Origin: JBBDYH01 sp040901795
GTDB taxonomy: Bacteria > Planctomycetota > Planctomycetia > Pirellulales > JALHPA01
Length of the DNA stretch: 64,000 nucleotides
Reading direction: 5' to 3'
Assembly: GCA_040901795.1 (NCBI GenBank)
Contig: JBBDYH010000126.1
Coordinates: 20,857-84,856, forward strand
Under the pieces are notes generated by a model that saw nothing but the letters and a program-made list of their open reading frames with translations, was not told where the DNA came from and made no database searches. Below, piece by piece: positions 42,692 through 51,851 of this stretch. Every line of letters begins with the position of its first letter. Positions within the stretch are counted from its first letter, which is position 1. The position numbers and the translations under genes were made by a program.

Positions 42692-43644
42692 CGACAAACT
42701 GGCCCATCCCGAGATATAGATTCCTCAGTCGGACGGCTCTCGGCGCTTGGCGTGTCAATCGCGCCGTCAATCCAACTGTTTAGCGCGGAAATGCGCATGC
42801 CCGCCCCAATCGTGCCATACGCATCCGTATTGTTCTCCGTATCGTAGGGATTCCCATCGGGCGGAACCCAGCCCGATGTCACTGCCACTAGCTTCCACGC
42901 ACCGCCATCGGAGTCGTCTTGGATAAACCATCCTCCTCCACTGTCGCCCCGTGAGAAGCCGATTTCAAACTCGAGCGGCTTTGAATCCCCCAGCCGGCTT
43001 GATTCAGAGTCGACCGGAGAATCGAAGTCAGCGAGCAGCACGCGGTCCGAGACAGCCAGATCTCCAAACACTCCTCCCACGGCATCGATGCGGTTATTTC
43101 CGCCGCGGCGCTCCTGGACGAACGGCTGGTCAATTCCCGCCATGCCGTCGCCGACCATTCCATGCCCGACCTTCGTGATGACCTTGCCGATCTCGGCGCG
43201 ACCGCGATATCGGACCGCTGGCCGAACGTTGTGAATCGGTTTTGTCAGCTTTACGAGCGCGAGGTCGACACCCGAGGCAATTCTTGCCAGCCCCTTTGTC
43301 ACAGCGCCCATTTTGCGATTCACATCCGGATGAATGACGACGCGAGCGGCATGGAACGACTGGCCGCCAAAGACGAACCGATAATCCTCCACTGCCATCC
43401 AATCCTTTCCCTGGACGACGTGCGCCGCCGTGACAGCCCACTCTGGCGCGATGAGAACACAGCTAGCTTTCATAGGCTCGCCTGAAGCGGTGCGCAAAGA
43501 TACCTCTCCTACACTCTGGAACGCACGCTTCGCTCCCAATTCTCGATACGAGCAGGGCGATCGATCATGGCGTATGATCCCGCCAAGGCCAGCGCCCGCA
43601 TAACAGACCGCGGCGAAGACCAGGATACGGGAAAGGAGAGTCAT
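42688..43644 (-). CDS. secreted trypsin-like serine protease (S1)
   Basis: A 318-aa protein from ATG 43644, with a signal peptide (TLLSRILVFAAVCYAGAGLG). The triad is complete: His in PEWAVTAAHVVQGK, Asp in ASGVDLALVKLTKP and Ser in FSRGDSGGGWFIQ. The oxyanion Gly pattern is kept. The upstream in-frame Mets (43695, 43668) would put a charged stretch before the signal and are rejected. The gene ends in the start codon of an ECF sigma factor, which suggests it may cleave or sense something that controls that sigma; this is inference. Confidence 0.88.
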   Translation of the reverse strand: MTLLSRILVFAAVCYAGAGLGGIIRHDRSPCSYRELGAKRAFQSVGEVSLRTASGEPMKASCVLIAPEWAVTAAHVVQGKDWMAVEDYRFVFGGQSFHAARVVIHPDVNRKMGAVTKGLARIASGVDLALVKLTKPIHNVRPAVRYRGRAEIGKVITKVGHGMVGDGMAGIDQPFVQERRGGNNRIDAVGGVFGDLAVSDRVLLADFDSPVDSESSRLGDSKPLEFEIGFSRGDSGGGWFIQDDSDGGAWKLVAVTSGWVPPDGNPYDTENNTDAYGTIGAGMRISALNSWIDGAIDTPSAESRPTEESISRDGPVCR

Positions 43645-43725
43645 GGTACCTTCGTTAAGCCTTTTCATCAGCATTCGACCCATTGAGGGTTGCACAAGCG
43701 GACTCCAAGTTGTGCCACGGCTGCT

Positions 43726-45342
43726 TTACTTGATGGCACCAGGCTGGGCATCACTCGCCGGTTTCAGACGAATCTCGATCTCTTGCTGATCATCAACGTC
43801 CGTTGGGTTGATTTTCGCAATGCCGTGGAATTGCCCTATGTCGATCCGGCGACCGTCCGACAATTCATAAATCCGGCGACCGTCAGCCGTTTCATAGGAC
43901 CTGCCGTTTTCGAACGCCGCCTTGAACTCGCTCGCTTTACAGGGTTGGAATTGATCGGCGCCGCCGTACCAGTTGCGGATACAAATCACACCCGGACCAG
44001 GCGGGACGGCTATCGAAAAGCTGCCATCGCTTGCGGTTAAGAATGGGTCGATTGCGCTGTGTCGGACGGCGGTCGTAAAGCCCACCGCACGTTTTGGATG
44101 GGGGTTTCCAGGTGCTGCCATGTACGACACGACGGCGCCCTGAATGGGTTGGCCAGTTGCTTTGACGAGCACCTTGCCATTCACGCGAGCACCGCGAAAT
44201 AGCTCACAGTCGACGCGAAGTGCGCCCTGCTTCTGCGCTTCGTCAACGCGCAACTCACGCACAAGGTGCGGCTGGTTCGGTGACGGTACGAATTTCACAA
44301 GGCGCTCGTCGCTCGCTAGGCCTTCGAGGGCGAAACTGCCGTCCTCGGCTGTCGTGGCCGCGTGAGCACCGGCGAACACTTTTACCCCGGCCAGCGGCTT
44401 GGCCGTGTTGTGCTCTCGCACGGTGCCTTGAATCGGGGTTGCCCGCTCCAACGACTGGACGAACGTGGCCCCGTGGTGAGACGGCAGGCCCGGGTCGACG
44501 GCCTTCACAGACAAGTTGGGGCGCGTTGCGACAAAGATGTCGGTGTAAACAAAGTCGGGATGCTTTGCCATCAGCCACACGATTCGCTCTCGACCCACGC
44601 CTTTGATTGCGAACTGGCCCTCCGCATCCGTCACAACTCTCGCAGTCAAGCCAGGCTCCGATTTGGCTGAAAAGTGGGCGGGTACATCCGACGAAGCTGT
44701 CGGCCGATGTGAGAAGTTCCATCGACGCCGAAGCGGAGCGTAGCGTTTATCCACATGGTGGCTCACCAGACTGGACCAGTGTCGCCGCTTGCTCTTTTGC
44801 CAACTCTCAAACCATGCGGCAAGATCCTCATTGGGCATGACGAGAACCTGCCCGATTTCGACCACGGCGCCGATAATCGGCTTGCCCTCGGGATCCACGA
44901 GTCGGCCGCTAATCGGCGCGCCGTCGTTTGGAAGTCGCAGAGTAATGTCCCGCGCAGCGGCCTCCGACAAGTCGTCTTTGCTCGGCGTACTCCCCTTGCG
45001 CAGTTGAATGAAGTCGATTCCGAATCCATCTGCTACTGCAAGCACTTCAACGCCGCGAATGAGTTTATCTGTTTCCGCTTTTGCGAAGATCGCTTTCGTT
45101 TCCGCCTCGTCAAAACGGAATCGCCCTTGGCTATCAGTCGTCTTTTGTCGGTTAGTATCCGACGTCGCGTATACTGTCGCCCCAGCAATCGGCTCTCGTG
45201 TGGAGGCATCCAGAACGCGCCCGCTAATAACCGAGGGTGGAACGATAGCCGGCTGCGTTGCCCCTTCAGCGACGGACAGCATGGCGGCAGCGAATAGCGT
45301 CGCGATGCCTTTGCGACAGCTAATGTACGTGGACCGAAGCAT
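43726..45342 (-). CDS. secreted protein with carboxypeptidase-regulatory-like (CNA_B/Ig-like) domains
   Basis: A 538-aa exported protein with signal peptide (GIATLFAAAMLSVAEGATQP). Several CarboxypepD_reg units are visible: ISGRVLDASTREPIAGATVY, ISGRLVDPEGKPIIGAVVEI, IQGTVREHNTAKPLAGVKVF and VNGKVLVKATGQPIQGAVVS, each with a following DGSF or DAEGQF turn. These beta-sandwich domains are common in planctomycete surface proteins. It is 81 bases upstream of the protease-sigma-anti-sigma unit on the same strand and could be co-transcribed. Confidence 0.85.
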   Translation of the reverse strand: MLRSTYISCRKGIATLFAAAMLSVAEGATQPAIVPPSVISGRVLDASTREPIAGATVYATSDTNRQKTTDSQGRFRFDEAETKAIFAKAETDKLIRGVEVLAVADGFGIDFIQLRKGSTPSKDDLSEAAARDITLRLPNDGAPISGRLVDPEGKPIIGAVVEIGQVLVMPNEDLAAWFESWQKSKRRHWSSLVSHHVDKRYAPLRRRWNFSHRPTASSDVPAHFSAKSEPGLTARVVTDAEGQFAIKGVGRERIVWLMAKHPDFVYTDIFVATRPNLSVKAVDPGLPSHHGATFVQSLERATPIQGTVREHNTAKPLAGVKVFAGAHAATTAEDGSFALEGLASDERLVKFVPSPNQPHLVRELRVDEAQKQGALRVDCELFRGARVNGKVLVKATGQPIQGAVVSYMAAPGNPHPKRAVGFTTAVRHSAIDPFLTASDGSFSIAVPPGPGVICIRNWYGGADQFQPCKASEFKAAFENGRSYETADGRRIYELSDGRRIDIGQFHGIAKINPTDVDDQQEIEIRLKPASDAQPGAIK

Positions 45343-45531
45343 GTGTGTCTCGCTTCTCGGTTTTGGATTTGGGGTGAAAGTCCGCGTGCTTGCGGTCGGA
45401 CGCCGGCATTCTCACGCGGCGTACACCTTATATGTGCCAAGTTGCGGCGATATTGCGACGTAATAATTCCAGAAGGCCGCAGATTGTTCCGCAGCATTTG
45501 CCGCACTCGCCCAGTCAGTTTGGCGATGCGC

Positions 45532-45568
45532 AAAAAAAAGACCGCGGCTACCAGAGGTAACCGCGGTC
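45532..45568 (-). terminator. strong rho-independent terminator, no annotated gene before it
   Basis: Minus strand: GACCGCGGTTACC-TCT-GGTAGCCGCGGTC, a 13-bp stem with a single G-U, then eight T. It is over 400 bases downstream of the DUF1080 stop (45976) and 82 bases after a seven-codon ORF with an ideal ribosome site, so it probably ends a short transcript of its own. Confidence 0.88.
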
Positions 45569-45649
45569 AAGTATCAAACCTCTCTCCGATTGCGACGGTG
45601 GCAGTCGCTGCGAGAAAAACGCGGATCGGACCGTGCTTGGCACTGGCCG

Positions 45650-45673
45650 TTATTGATCCGGGTCAACGCTCAT
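45650..45673 (-). CDS. seven-codon ORF with ideal ribosome site (possible leader peptide)
   Basis: ATG AGC GTT GAC CCG GAT CAA TAA encodes MSVDPDQ. GGAGGAG lies 7 bases before the ATG (45687-45681), the best Shine-Dalgarno sequence in this region. The ORF is too short to be judged by coding statistics. It lies between a long inverted repeat (45782-45862) and a strong terminator (45532-45568) on the same strand. Either a leader/attenuator peptide or part of a small RNA; neither is proven. Confidence 0.4.
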   Translation of the reverse strand: MSVDPDQ

Positions 45674-45781
45674 GGTTAGGCTCCTCCGACGGAATGCTTG
45701 AAGAGAGGCTTGTATCAAAGGTTATCTTACTACGACGATTACCCAGGTTTGGTTTGACCGGGCAAACGTTTTATCGGCACG

Positions 45782-45862
45782 GCCGCGTATTAATCTCGCA
45801 TCTTTTCACGCGGCCTTAAGCCCGCGTTTGCCGGGCCGGCCGGGGGAATATTAATACGCGGC
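45782..45862. repeat. 81-bp inverted repeat with perfect 13-bp arms
   Basis: GCCGCGTATTAAT (45782-45794) and its exact complement ATTAATACGCGGC (45850-45862) enclose a smaller perfect hairpin, ACGCGG-CCTTAAGC-CCGCGT (45809-45828). It resembles none of the other repeat families in the window. Perhaps the structured 5' part of a small RNA ending at 45532. The rest of 45343-45975 has no ORF with a usable start. Confidence 0.7.
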
Positions 45863-45975
45863 ACGCCGATGAACGTCAAGGCCGCCACTGTTAATCATAA
45901 TTCATGAATCGTCCGAGGAAGTGCGGCGCTTCAGGAAAATTGCGGAGCCGTCGGCAGGAGCAAACTCTGCGCCAT

Positions 45976-46959
45976 TTATTTCATCACTGCCCAGATGTTG
46001 CGAAATCGCACTGGATCGCCGTGATTCTGCAACATCAGAGGCCCCTTGCCGGGGAACTCTCGGGCGGCGCCACCGGGTGTCTTGTCCTTCAGCTCCAGCT
46101 TGTCATGAATGACCACGCCGTTGTGCTTGATCGTCACGATGGCTTTCTGGGTGCGCTTGCCGTCGGCGTCGAAGCGAGCGCCGGTCATCTCCACGTCGTA
46201 CGTCTGCCAGGACAATGGCGGGTAGCACATATTTACGATCGGCTTGGCGATCTGGTAGATGCCGCCGCATTCGTTGTCCGCGCCCTCCAGGCCGAACGAA
46301 TCGAGGACCTGCACCTCGTAACGGTTCTGCAAGTACATGCCGCTGTTGCCGCGCGCCTGACCGCGGGCTTCGGCCATGAACGGCGTTTGAAACTCGAGAT
46401 GCAACGTGAAGTCCTGAAATTCTTCCTTGCTCGTGGTGCCAACGCCGAGGTACTTATCGTCGACGATCTTGCCGCCCTGCCAGGCGTCGGTGTTCTTGCC
46501 ATCGAACAAGACGATTGCGCCCGCGGGCGGTTTGTTGTCGAGCGTCGGGCTTTTGCGCTCGACCTTTTTCAGCTCGAGCATCGTTTGCTGCTCGGCGTCG
46601 TTGATGACCTTGATCAGGCCGTCCTTGAGCTCACCGTGATGGTTGTCGTGCGCTTCGAAGATGACCACGCCGTCCTTCATCTTCCCTTTGTGGCTGCGCT
46701 TCTCGTCGTCGCGGGTCCAGCCGTCGCCGGGCAGACCGCCGGGGTACACCACTGCCTCGAATTCCCCTTTGCCCAATGCGATCACTTGCACGCCGATCTT
46801 GCGTTTTTCGCCTTCGCGCTCCATTTCCGCCACGTATTCGCCTTGAGCTTCAAAATCCGGGCCGGCCTTGGCTGGATCGGTAATCGCAGGACCGGCGCCG
46901 CAGGCCGAACCAGCTACGGCGGTGAGCAAAACAAACGTACCGAGGAAGATGCGAAGCAT
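45976..46959 (-). CDS. secreted DUF1080 (3-keto-disaccharide hydrolase-like) protein, larger form
   Basis: A 327-aa exported protein from ATG 46959 (ribosome site AAAGGAGATTTCC). Signal peptide MLRIFLGTFVLLTAVAGSAC with a possible lipobox ending at the Cys, so it may be lipid-anchored. A first beta domain (AEMEREGEKRKIGVQVIALG) precedes the DUF1080 domain: GAIVLFDGKNTDAWQGGKIV, GNSGMYLQNRYEVQVLDSFG, IKHNGVVIHDKLELKDKTPG and LMLQNHGDPVRFRNIWAVMK. The N-terminal domain distinguishes it from the 17410 protein. Confidence 0.9.
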   Translation of the reverse strand: MLRIFLGTFVLLTAVAGSACGAGPAITDPAKAGPDFEAQGEYVAEMEREGEKRKIGVQVIALGKGEFEAVVYPGGLPGDGWTRDDEKRSHKGKMKDGVVIFEAHDNHHGELKDGLIKVINDAEQQTMLELKKVERKSPTLDNKPPAGAIVLFDGKNTDAWQGGKIVDDKYLGVGTTSKEEFQDFTLHLEFQTPFMAEARGQARGNSGMYLQNRYEVQVLDSFGLEGADNECGGIYQIAKPIVNMCYPPLSWQTYDVEMTGARFDADGKRTQKAIVTIKHNGVVIHDKLELKDKTPGGAAREFPGKGPLMLQNHGDPVRFRNIWAVMK

Positions 46960-46968
46960 GGAAATCTC

Positions 46969-47105
46969 CTTTGGAGTGCGATGACTTGTTGTCGCTTTCT
47001 TTTTCACTGGAGGTGGAACAACGGCAATTGGCGAATTTAGGCGAATTTAGTATGGCAGCGGTTTTGGAAAAAGAAAGCGGCGACCAGTCGCCGCACTCCA
47101 AAGGA
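46969..47105. repeat. GGAGTGCGGCGACTTGTCGCCGC-type inverted repeat
   Basis: TTTGGAGTGCGATGACTTGTTGTCGC on the left and GCGGCGACCAGTCGCCGCACTCCAAA on the right, about 135 bp in all. Sister of 7191-7327. A direct 11-base duplication (ggcgaatttag) is in the middle. Confidence 0.8.
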
Positions 47106-47135
47106 AAAGCCGTCTCGACTTGTTATCGGGACGGC
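47103..47135 (-). terminator. terminator of the PEP-CTERM gene
   Basis: Minus strand: GCCGTCCCGA-TAACAAG-TCGAGACGGC, then TTTTCC. Stem of about 10 bp with one mismatch, 35 bases after the PEP-CTERM stop codon. The T-run is short. Confidence 0.65.
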
Positions 47136-47169
47136 TTGTGCGTCTGCTAGTTTTCCAGTGTAGAGCGCG

Positions 47170-48084
47170 TCAGGCCGCAGAGCGCCGCGTCTTCCAGCGG
47201 AGTAGACCGAGGCCTGCAAGGGCGATCCCGCATAACGCGAACGTCGAAGGTTCCGGGATGGCGATCATGAAGTTCGCGGCGTTCACGAACATCGTCTGGC
47301 CGTTGGGGCTCAGATCGAAGAGGCCGGCCGTTTCCGAGGAGTCGCCTGCGGCCTCGCGTGTGCCGGTGAGGAAGACCAGGCGATGGCCGGCCAGAGTATC
47401 GGGCGGACTGTTGCCCATCATCGCACCCGGCCCCCACTGGCCGATGATCATACCGCCAAAGGTCGGATCGCCAGCCGTGCCGACGGTTGCCAGCACGGTT
47501 CCGCCGCCCGCGACGGGATTGGTATTCACCGAGACGCCCCGCTGCACGTCGCCGCCAAAAGTCACGATATCCGCATAGGGGTTGACCATGGTGTTGGTGG
47601 CGTCCAGCGGAATCCCCGCGAAGATCGGGTGACCTGGATCGTTGACCGTCAAGCTTATCGGGCCGGTACTGTCGGGAATGGTATTGCCCGTGGTAAAGCC
47701 CAGGCGGTTAGCGCGCAATGTATATCCACCCAAGATCATCACCGGCGCCGTAATACCCGCCCACCGCGCGGTTTCGGCGTCGGTTTCGTAGTGCCCGCTA
47801 TTGACCGAGCGGCTGATGATCACGAGATCGAAGCTGTTCAGCGCCGCCGTGTCGGGGGTGTCCATCGTCAAGAAACGAGTCACTGTGTGGCCGCTGGCCA
47901 TCAACAAGTCGGTATAGGCCTTGTCCGGCGCCACAGTGTGAGGAGGGGTCGCGCCCATTGCGGCCGCCGAAGCCATATCGGCGTTGGTATGGAACGAGAT
48001 CCAAGCAATGTCGGCAGCCTGGAGTGGACGTGCAAAGCAAAGGCTGCCCAGCAGCAACGAACAGAATAGGACAGAGTTTCTCAT
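47170..48084 (-). CDS. PEP-CTERM sorting-domain protein (304 aa)
   Basis: Signal peptide MRNSVLFCSLLLGSLCFARP ending near LQAA. The mature domain starts IAWISFHTNADMASAAA and has a Rossmann-like pattern (DKAYTDLLMASGHTVTRFLT, FDLVIISRSVNSGHY, APVMILGGYTLRANRLG) like ThuA/glutamine-amidotransferase-fold proteins without a catalytic Cys. C-terminus AIPEPSTFALCGIALAGLG then RWKTRRSAA is a PEP-CTERM tail. Start ATG 48084 (GAGAGACACC before) is preferred to the GTG at 48096. Upstream, 48085-48347 holds no gene. Confidence 0.88.
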   Translation of the reverse strand: MRNSVLFCSLLLGSLCFARPLQAADIAWISFHTNADMASAAAMGATPPHTVAPDKAYTDLLMASGHTVTRFLTMDTPDTAALNSFDLVIISRSVNSGHYETDAETARWAGITAPVMILGGYTLRANRLGFTTGNTIPDSTGPISLTVNDPGHPIFAGIPLDATNTMVNPYADIVTFGGDVQRGVSVNTNPVAGGGTVLATVGTAGDPTFGGMIIGQWGPGAMMGNSPPDTLAGHRLVFLTGTREAAGDSSETAGLFDLSPNGQTMFVNAANFMIAIPEPSTFALCGIALAGLGLLRWKTRRSAA

Positions 48085-48347
48085 GGTGTCTCTCACAGTT
48101 GCGGAATCAGGCGTGTGAAGCGGCGCAGATGAGCAGGGTCGAGGGCGGCCCGCTCATTTTAGCTTCGCGGGCAGGACCGCCGCAACGATTTGGCGCGTTT
48201 TAGGGCTTTTATTCCGCAGCCCGCGTTTTTGCTAGTGAGTCACTGGAGATTTGGCTCGATCCCAGAATTCGCTGGGGAGCACATTTCAGTGACACTCTGC
48301 TTCGTAAGCGCGCCAATTGGACTGAGCGAGCAGCGGTCGTTCAACGA

Positions 48348-48398
48348 AGCAGAGCTTCGGGGCAGTGCGGTCCCAGGCGGAGCCTGGGACCGAGGGCT
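48348..48398. repeat. GGTCCCAGGC-type repeat, short copy
   Basis: GAAGC-AGA-GCTTC, GCAGTGCGG and GGTCCCAGGCGGAGCCTGGGACC: a reduced member of the 6290/19812/30760 family, ending exactly at the stop codon of the TPR-like gene, where it may act as terminator. Confidence 0.8.
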
Positions 48399-50009
48399 TC
48401 ATTCGTCGCCGTTTTTCTGCTCCGCCTTGCGTTCTGCCTCGCGCTCCATCTCGGCGAGCTGTTCGGGGGTGTAAATGATCTTCATCTCGGCGACGTCGAT
48501 CACCTCTTGCAAGATGAATGGCTGCGGGAACTTCTGACCGTAAAATGAGAGCGCCTTCTTGTAGCGATTGATGTCTTCGACCAGCTCATCCGCCGAGACA
48601 CTTTCGCCCGCCATGCGGGGGTAGCGATCGACGACCTCGCGCCATTTCTTCCAGGCTTCTTCATAGAGCGGAATCGCCTTGTCAACGTTGGCGCGATCCA
48701 TCTGGTCGCCGGCCTCATACGTCAGCCGCCGGGCTTCCAGCGTAATCTCCTCGGACTCGGCGTCGCCGCGCGTCCGCCAATACTCGTAGTTGACTTTCCC
48801 GCGCTCGGTGCTGATGGCGTTGACTTGGGCCTCAGCCCGCATCAGCGCGTTGGACAGCCGCTTGGCGTCGGCGCGCTGGTCGGCCGGGGCCTGATCGGCG
48901 ACCTCGTCCCAGTTCACGGCGGTCTTGTATTCGTGCTCTGCGGCCAAGGCCATCTGATCGTGCGTGCGGTGCTCGAACGGAGTACGGATCGCCTCGCGAA
49001 TATCCGCCGCAAACCCCGCCAACTTCTCATCGCGTAAGCGTTCGCGCACGCCCGGCAGCAGCGCCTCAATCTCCGCGGTCAGCTCGGCCGCCAGCTTCTC
49101 TTGATTCTCCAAGTCCTGGAGCCGGATCTCGATCCCGAATGAGGTCGGCAATTGTCGCTGGCCATACTCGCGCCATTCGGCACGCGCGGTTTCCCAAGCG
49201 CGTTTCGTTTCGCTTCGCTCGTCAGGTTGGAGAAAGCGCCCTTCGAGCTGCCGGGTCTCCGCATAATTGATCTGGGACTTAGGCGCTTCGGAGTAGAATA
49301 AGAGCGGCGTAGTCTTCAGATAAATGTTGCGACTCTTGAGCGTGTCGGCCAGATCTTCCGCCAGGCGATGTTTCTCCCGCGCCACCAGCCAATTGTCGCG
49401 CTCCTCGGGCGTGCGGTCGGGATTGTCGGTGACGTGGAATAAGTTGTTCCAATCTTCGCGGAACAGGCGGCGGTATTGCTTGTGTTCGTCGGCGCGGCCG
49501 ATTTTCTGGCCGATGTACCAGCCGATGCGGTTAAGCAGTCGGGGCTCGCTGTCGTTCTTTTCGAAGCCCTGCTTGAGAAAATTGATGCCGCGAATCACGT
49601 AAGTATAGCGGTCATGGTAGTCGTCGAACTCGGCCGAGATGTTGTAGGAGAGATTGTGCGCTTGGAAATCCCAGACTTTGTAGAAGTGCGGCTGCAGCTT
49701 GACGATTTGTTCCAGCGTGGCCCCCAGCGCAATCCAGTCTTCCTTCTTCTTGTACTCGTTGGCGCGCTCCCAAAGCAGGTTCACCGCCACGCCGCCCATG
49801 CCCATCGTGGCGAGCTTCATCGTGGCGCTCGAAGGGTCGATGTCGCCCAACTCGGCCTGGCTGAGCTTGTGCGTTTTGCGCAGCCGTGCGAGTATGCCGC
49901 CGGACGACTCCTTGGTGGCCGGCTGGCTCATCATCGAGAGCGGCACAAACAAGACCACCATGAAGGCGCCGTAGACCAGCTTGCGAATCAACGTTTTGCG
50001 TTCGCTCAT
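48399..50009 (-). CDS. planctomycete membrane protein with helical-repeat (TPR-like) soluble part
   Basis: A 536-aa protein with an N-terminal membrane helix (LVYGAFMVVLFVPLSMM) and a long, mostly helical soluble region rich in Glu, Arg and aromatic residues (LWERANEYKKKEDWIALGAT, QPHFYKVWDFQAHNLSYNIS, RANVDKAIPLYEEAWKKWRE). The last pattern is TPR-like. The end is highly charged (ERKAEQKNGDE). Its start overlaps the permease stop by ATGA, so it is coupled to the ABC exporter. I know of no assigned function. Confidence 0.85.
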   Translation of the reverse strand: MSERKTLIRKLVYGAFMVVLFVPLSMMSQPATKESSGGILARLRKTHKLSQAELGDIDPSSATMKLATMGMGGVAVNLLWERANEYKKKEDWIALGATLEQIVKLQPHFYKVWDFQAHNLSYNISAEFDDYHDRYTYVIRGINFLKQGFEKNDSEPRLLNRIGWYIGQKIGRADEHKQYRRLFREDWNNLFHVTDNPDRTPEERDNWLVAREKHRLAEDLADTLKSRNIYLKTTPLLFYSEAPKSQINYAETRQLEGRFLQPDERSETKRAWETARAEWREYGQRQLPTSFGIEIRLQDLENQEKLAAELTAEIEALLPGVRERLRDEKLAGFAADIREAIRTPFEHRTHDQMALAAEHEYKTAVNWDEVADQAPADQRADAKRLSNALMRAEAQVNAISTERGKVNYEYWRTRGDAESEEITLEARRLTYEAGDQMDRANVDKAIPLYEEAWKKWREVVDRYPRMAGESVSADELVEDINRYKKALSFYGQKFPQPFILQEVIDVAEMKIIYTPEQLAEMEREAERKAEQKNGDE

Positions 50010-51841
50010 TTCGCCACCTCCCGCATCCGCAAGAAGAGAAAACCAGCCAAAAACGTGCCCAGTACGAATCCAACCGTAATCGTCGCTTGTTGGTAGATCA
50101 AATCATCCGGCACGTCATACCCCTGGGAGACAAATCGCGCGTCGTCGAAGCGGCTCAGATCGGGCATCAGCGACACCACGCCGCGCATGCCGTACATCAG
50201 CGCCCGGTCGGCCATCTTGGCGGCGCGCGTGCCTGCCGTGTCGTCCAACTCCATCATGATGCCCTGCTGCGTCACTAGCCGAATCAGCGACTCGATCGGC
50301 CCGCCGCCGGCCATGATTTTGATGTCCGACTGGATCACCGACTCGGTGAGCGGATTCACGAAGCTGGTGGCGAAGATGCCCAGGATCAGCACACCGACTG
50401 TCGTGAGCATTGCCACCGGCCCGCTCAAAAACGTGCTGAACATCACGCCGAAGCTGACCATCAGCACCACCTGGAACCAAATGCCGGCATAGCCCTTGCA
50501 AAAGTTCCAGGCGAAGGGCTTATTGTCCGAGCGCAAGTAGAGGTCCGGCCGCGCGGCGCCGAAATACTGCCCGGGCTCCATACACTGGATCCACACCTCC
50601 AGGTTTCCCTGCTCGGAGACCAACTCGTCAAAAAGATCGACGGTGCGCCGGCTGCCATCCTTGCCTTCGGTCTCGACCTCGCGGTCGATCCATGCGCTAT
50701 CGATCACGAACTCGCGGGCTGTAAACGGAAAGGGCGCGCTGCGCAGTTGCGTCGACGGGTTGCGCAGGAACATGTTGCCCGCCAGTCCTTTTTCGATGTC
50801 GCCTTTGTGCGAGCGGAAAATTCGCAGCGTGCGCTCAATGAGAATACCGCCGTGCGGAAAGCGCTGTTCATTCACATTTCCAAACGTCCATACCGCCGCC
50901 ATCGGGGTGTTGCCTTCGATGAAGCGGCGATAGCCCCATTCCTGGCCGACGCTGATGCCCCGGCCGCGCTGGCCATCGCGCTCGATCATGTAAAAGTTTT
51001 CTTCGTCGGCGAGGATCGGCACGCGGGCGATTTCCAAGTCTTCGCGTGGCCCGACGCGGTACACTTGCTCCCCGTCTTCAACGTCCGTGAAGATCTGATG
51101 CCGGTGGCCGCTGGCGAAGTCGGTCCAGTTTTCGACGGTGGCCGGATCCTGGTCGTCGCCCGATAACAATCGGTACCCGTGTTGGTGATCCTGTTCGCGT
51201 GTGGTCCGGCCTGCACCGCTGTTATTCACGTCCGCGGCCAAAATCTCGTGCTCGTGCCGCAGCGAGCGGACCACGAACAGATAGCTCAGCAAGCCCATGA
51301 CCAAGAGAACGCCGGTGCAGATGGCCCCAAAGCCGAACATCCGCCCCAGTACGATCTCACCGGACCGCACCGGCTTGGTCACGATCGTGTAGATGATTTT
51401 GTTTTTGATTTCATTGGGCAGACTGAACGTGCTCAAGAAGATCGCCAGGAAAATGATCAACAGATTCGTCCACCAGAGCACGAAATCCAGATACAACTCG
51501 GCGGGGTCCTGGCTGTTTGGATCGAGGAACCACCCGGCAAACACGAGCACCAGCGCAAACAGCACAAACACCACCCACACGCGCCGGCGGATGGCTTCTT
51601 TCACGGCCAGGCCGGCGATCGCCATGATCCTTCGCGGGGAGATCCGCAGCAGGTCGAGCGCCGCCGCCGACAGAACGCGGTAAGTCATGTCGCCAGCCGC
51701 CAACGGCCCGTGCCGTACCGCCGCGACGAGAAACCCGACGACGAGCGCCACCAGCGCCACGATGGCCGCCATGATGCCGAAGTGCGCAAGCGCCTGCGGC
51801 AGCCAGATGAGAAAGTCCTCAATGCTGGTTTCGAGAATCAT
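50006..51841 (-). CDS. ABC-2-type transporter permease with large extracytoplasmic domain
   Basis: A 611-aa membrane protein. ATG 51841 (MILETSIEDFLIWLPQALAH) starts it. Helices at about 20-45, 90-125, 150-170 and 200-225 form an N-terminal bundle with the ABC-2 pattern RVWVVFVLFALVLVFAGWF. A soluble domain of about 240 residues follows (EHEILAADVNNSGAGRTTRE to QYFGAARPDLYLRSDN), then helices near WFQVVLMVSFGVMFSTFLSG, VLILGIFATSFVN and the C-terminal TVGFVLGTFLAGFLFL. It lies between the ATPase and the TPR-like gene, all leftward: an exporter of unknown substrate. Confidence 0.88.
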   Translation of the reverse strand: MILETSIEDFLIWLPQALAHFGIMAAIVALVALVVGFLVAAVRHGPLAAGDMTYRVLSAAALDLLRISPRRIMAIAGLAVKEAIRRRVWVVFVLFALVLVFAGWFLDPNSQDPAELYLDFVLWWTNLLIIFLAIFLSTFSLPNEIKNKIIYTIVTKPVRSGEIVLGRMFGFGAICTGVLLVMGLLSYLFVVRSLRHEHEILAADVNNSGAGRTTREQDHQHGYRLLSGDDQDPATVENWTDFASGHRHQIFTDVEDGEQVYRVGPREDLEIARVPILADEENFYMIERDGQRGRGISVGQEWGYRRFIEGNTPMAAVWTFGNVNEQRFPHGGILIERTLRIFRSHKGDIEKGLAGNMFLRNPSTQLRSAPFPFTAREFVIDSAWIDREVETEGKDGSRRTVDLFDELVSEQGNLEVWIQCMEPGQYFGAARPDLYLRSDNKPFAWNFCKGYAGIWFQVVLMVSFGVMFSTFLSGPVAMLTTVGVLILGIFATSFVNPLTESVIQSDIKIMAGGGPIESLIRLVTQQGIMMELDDTAGTRAAKMADRALMYGMRGVVSLMPDLSRFDDARFVSQGYDVPDDLIYQQATITVGFVLGTFLAGFLFLRMREVAK

Positions 51842-51851
51842 GTGTGGTTGA

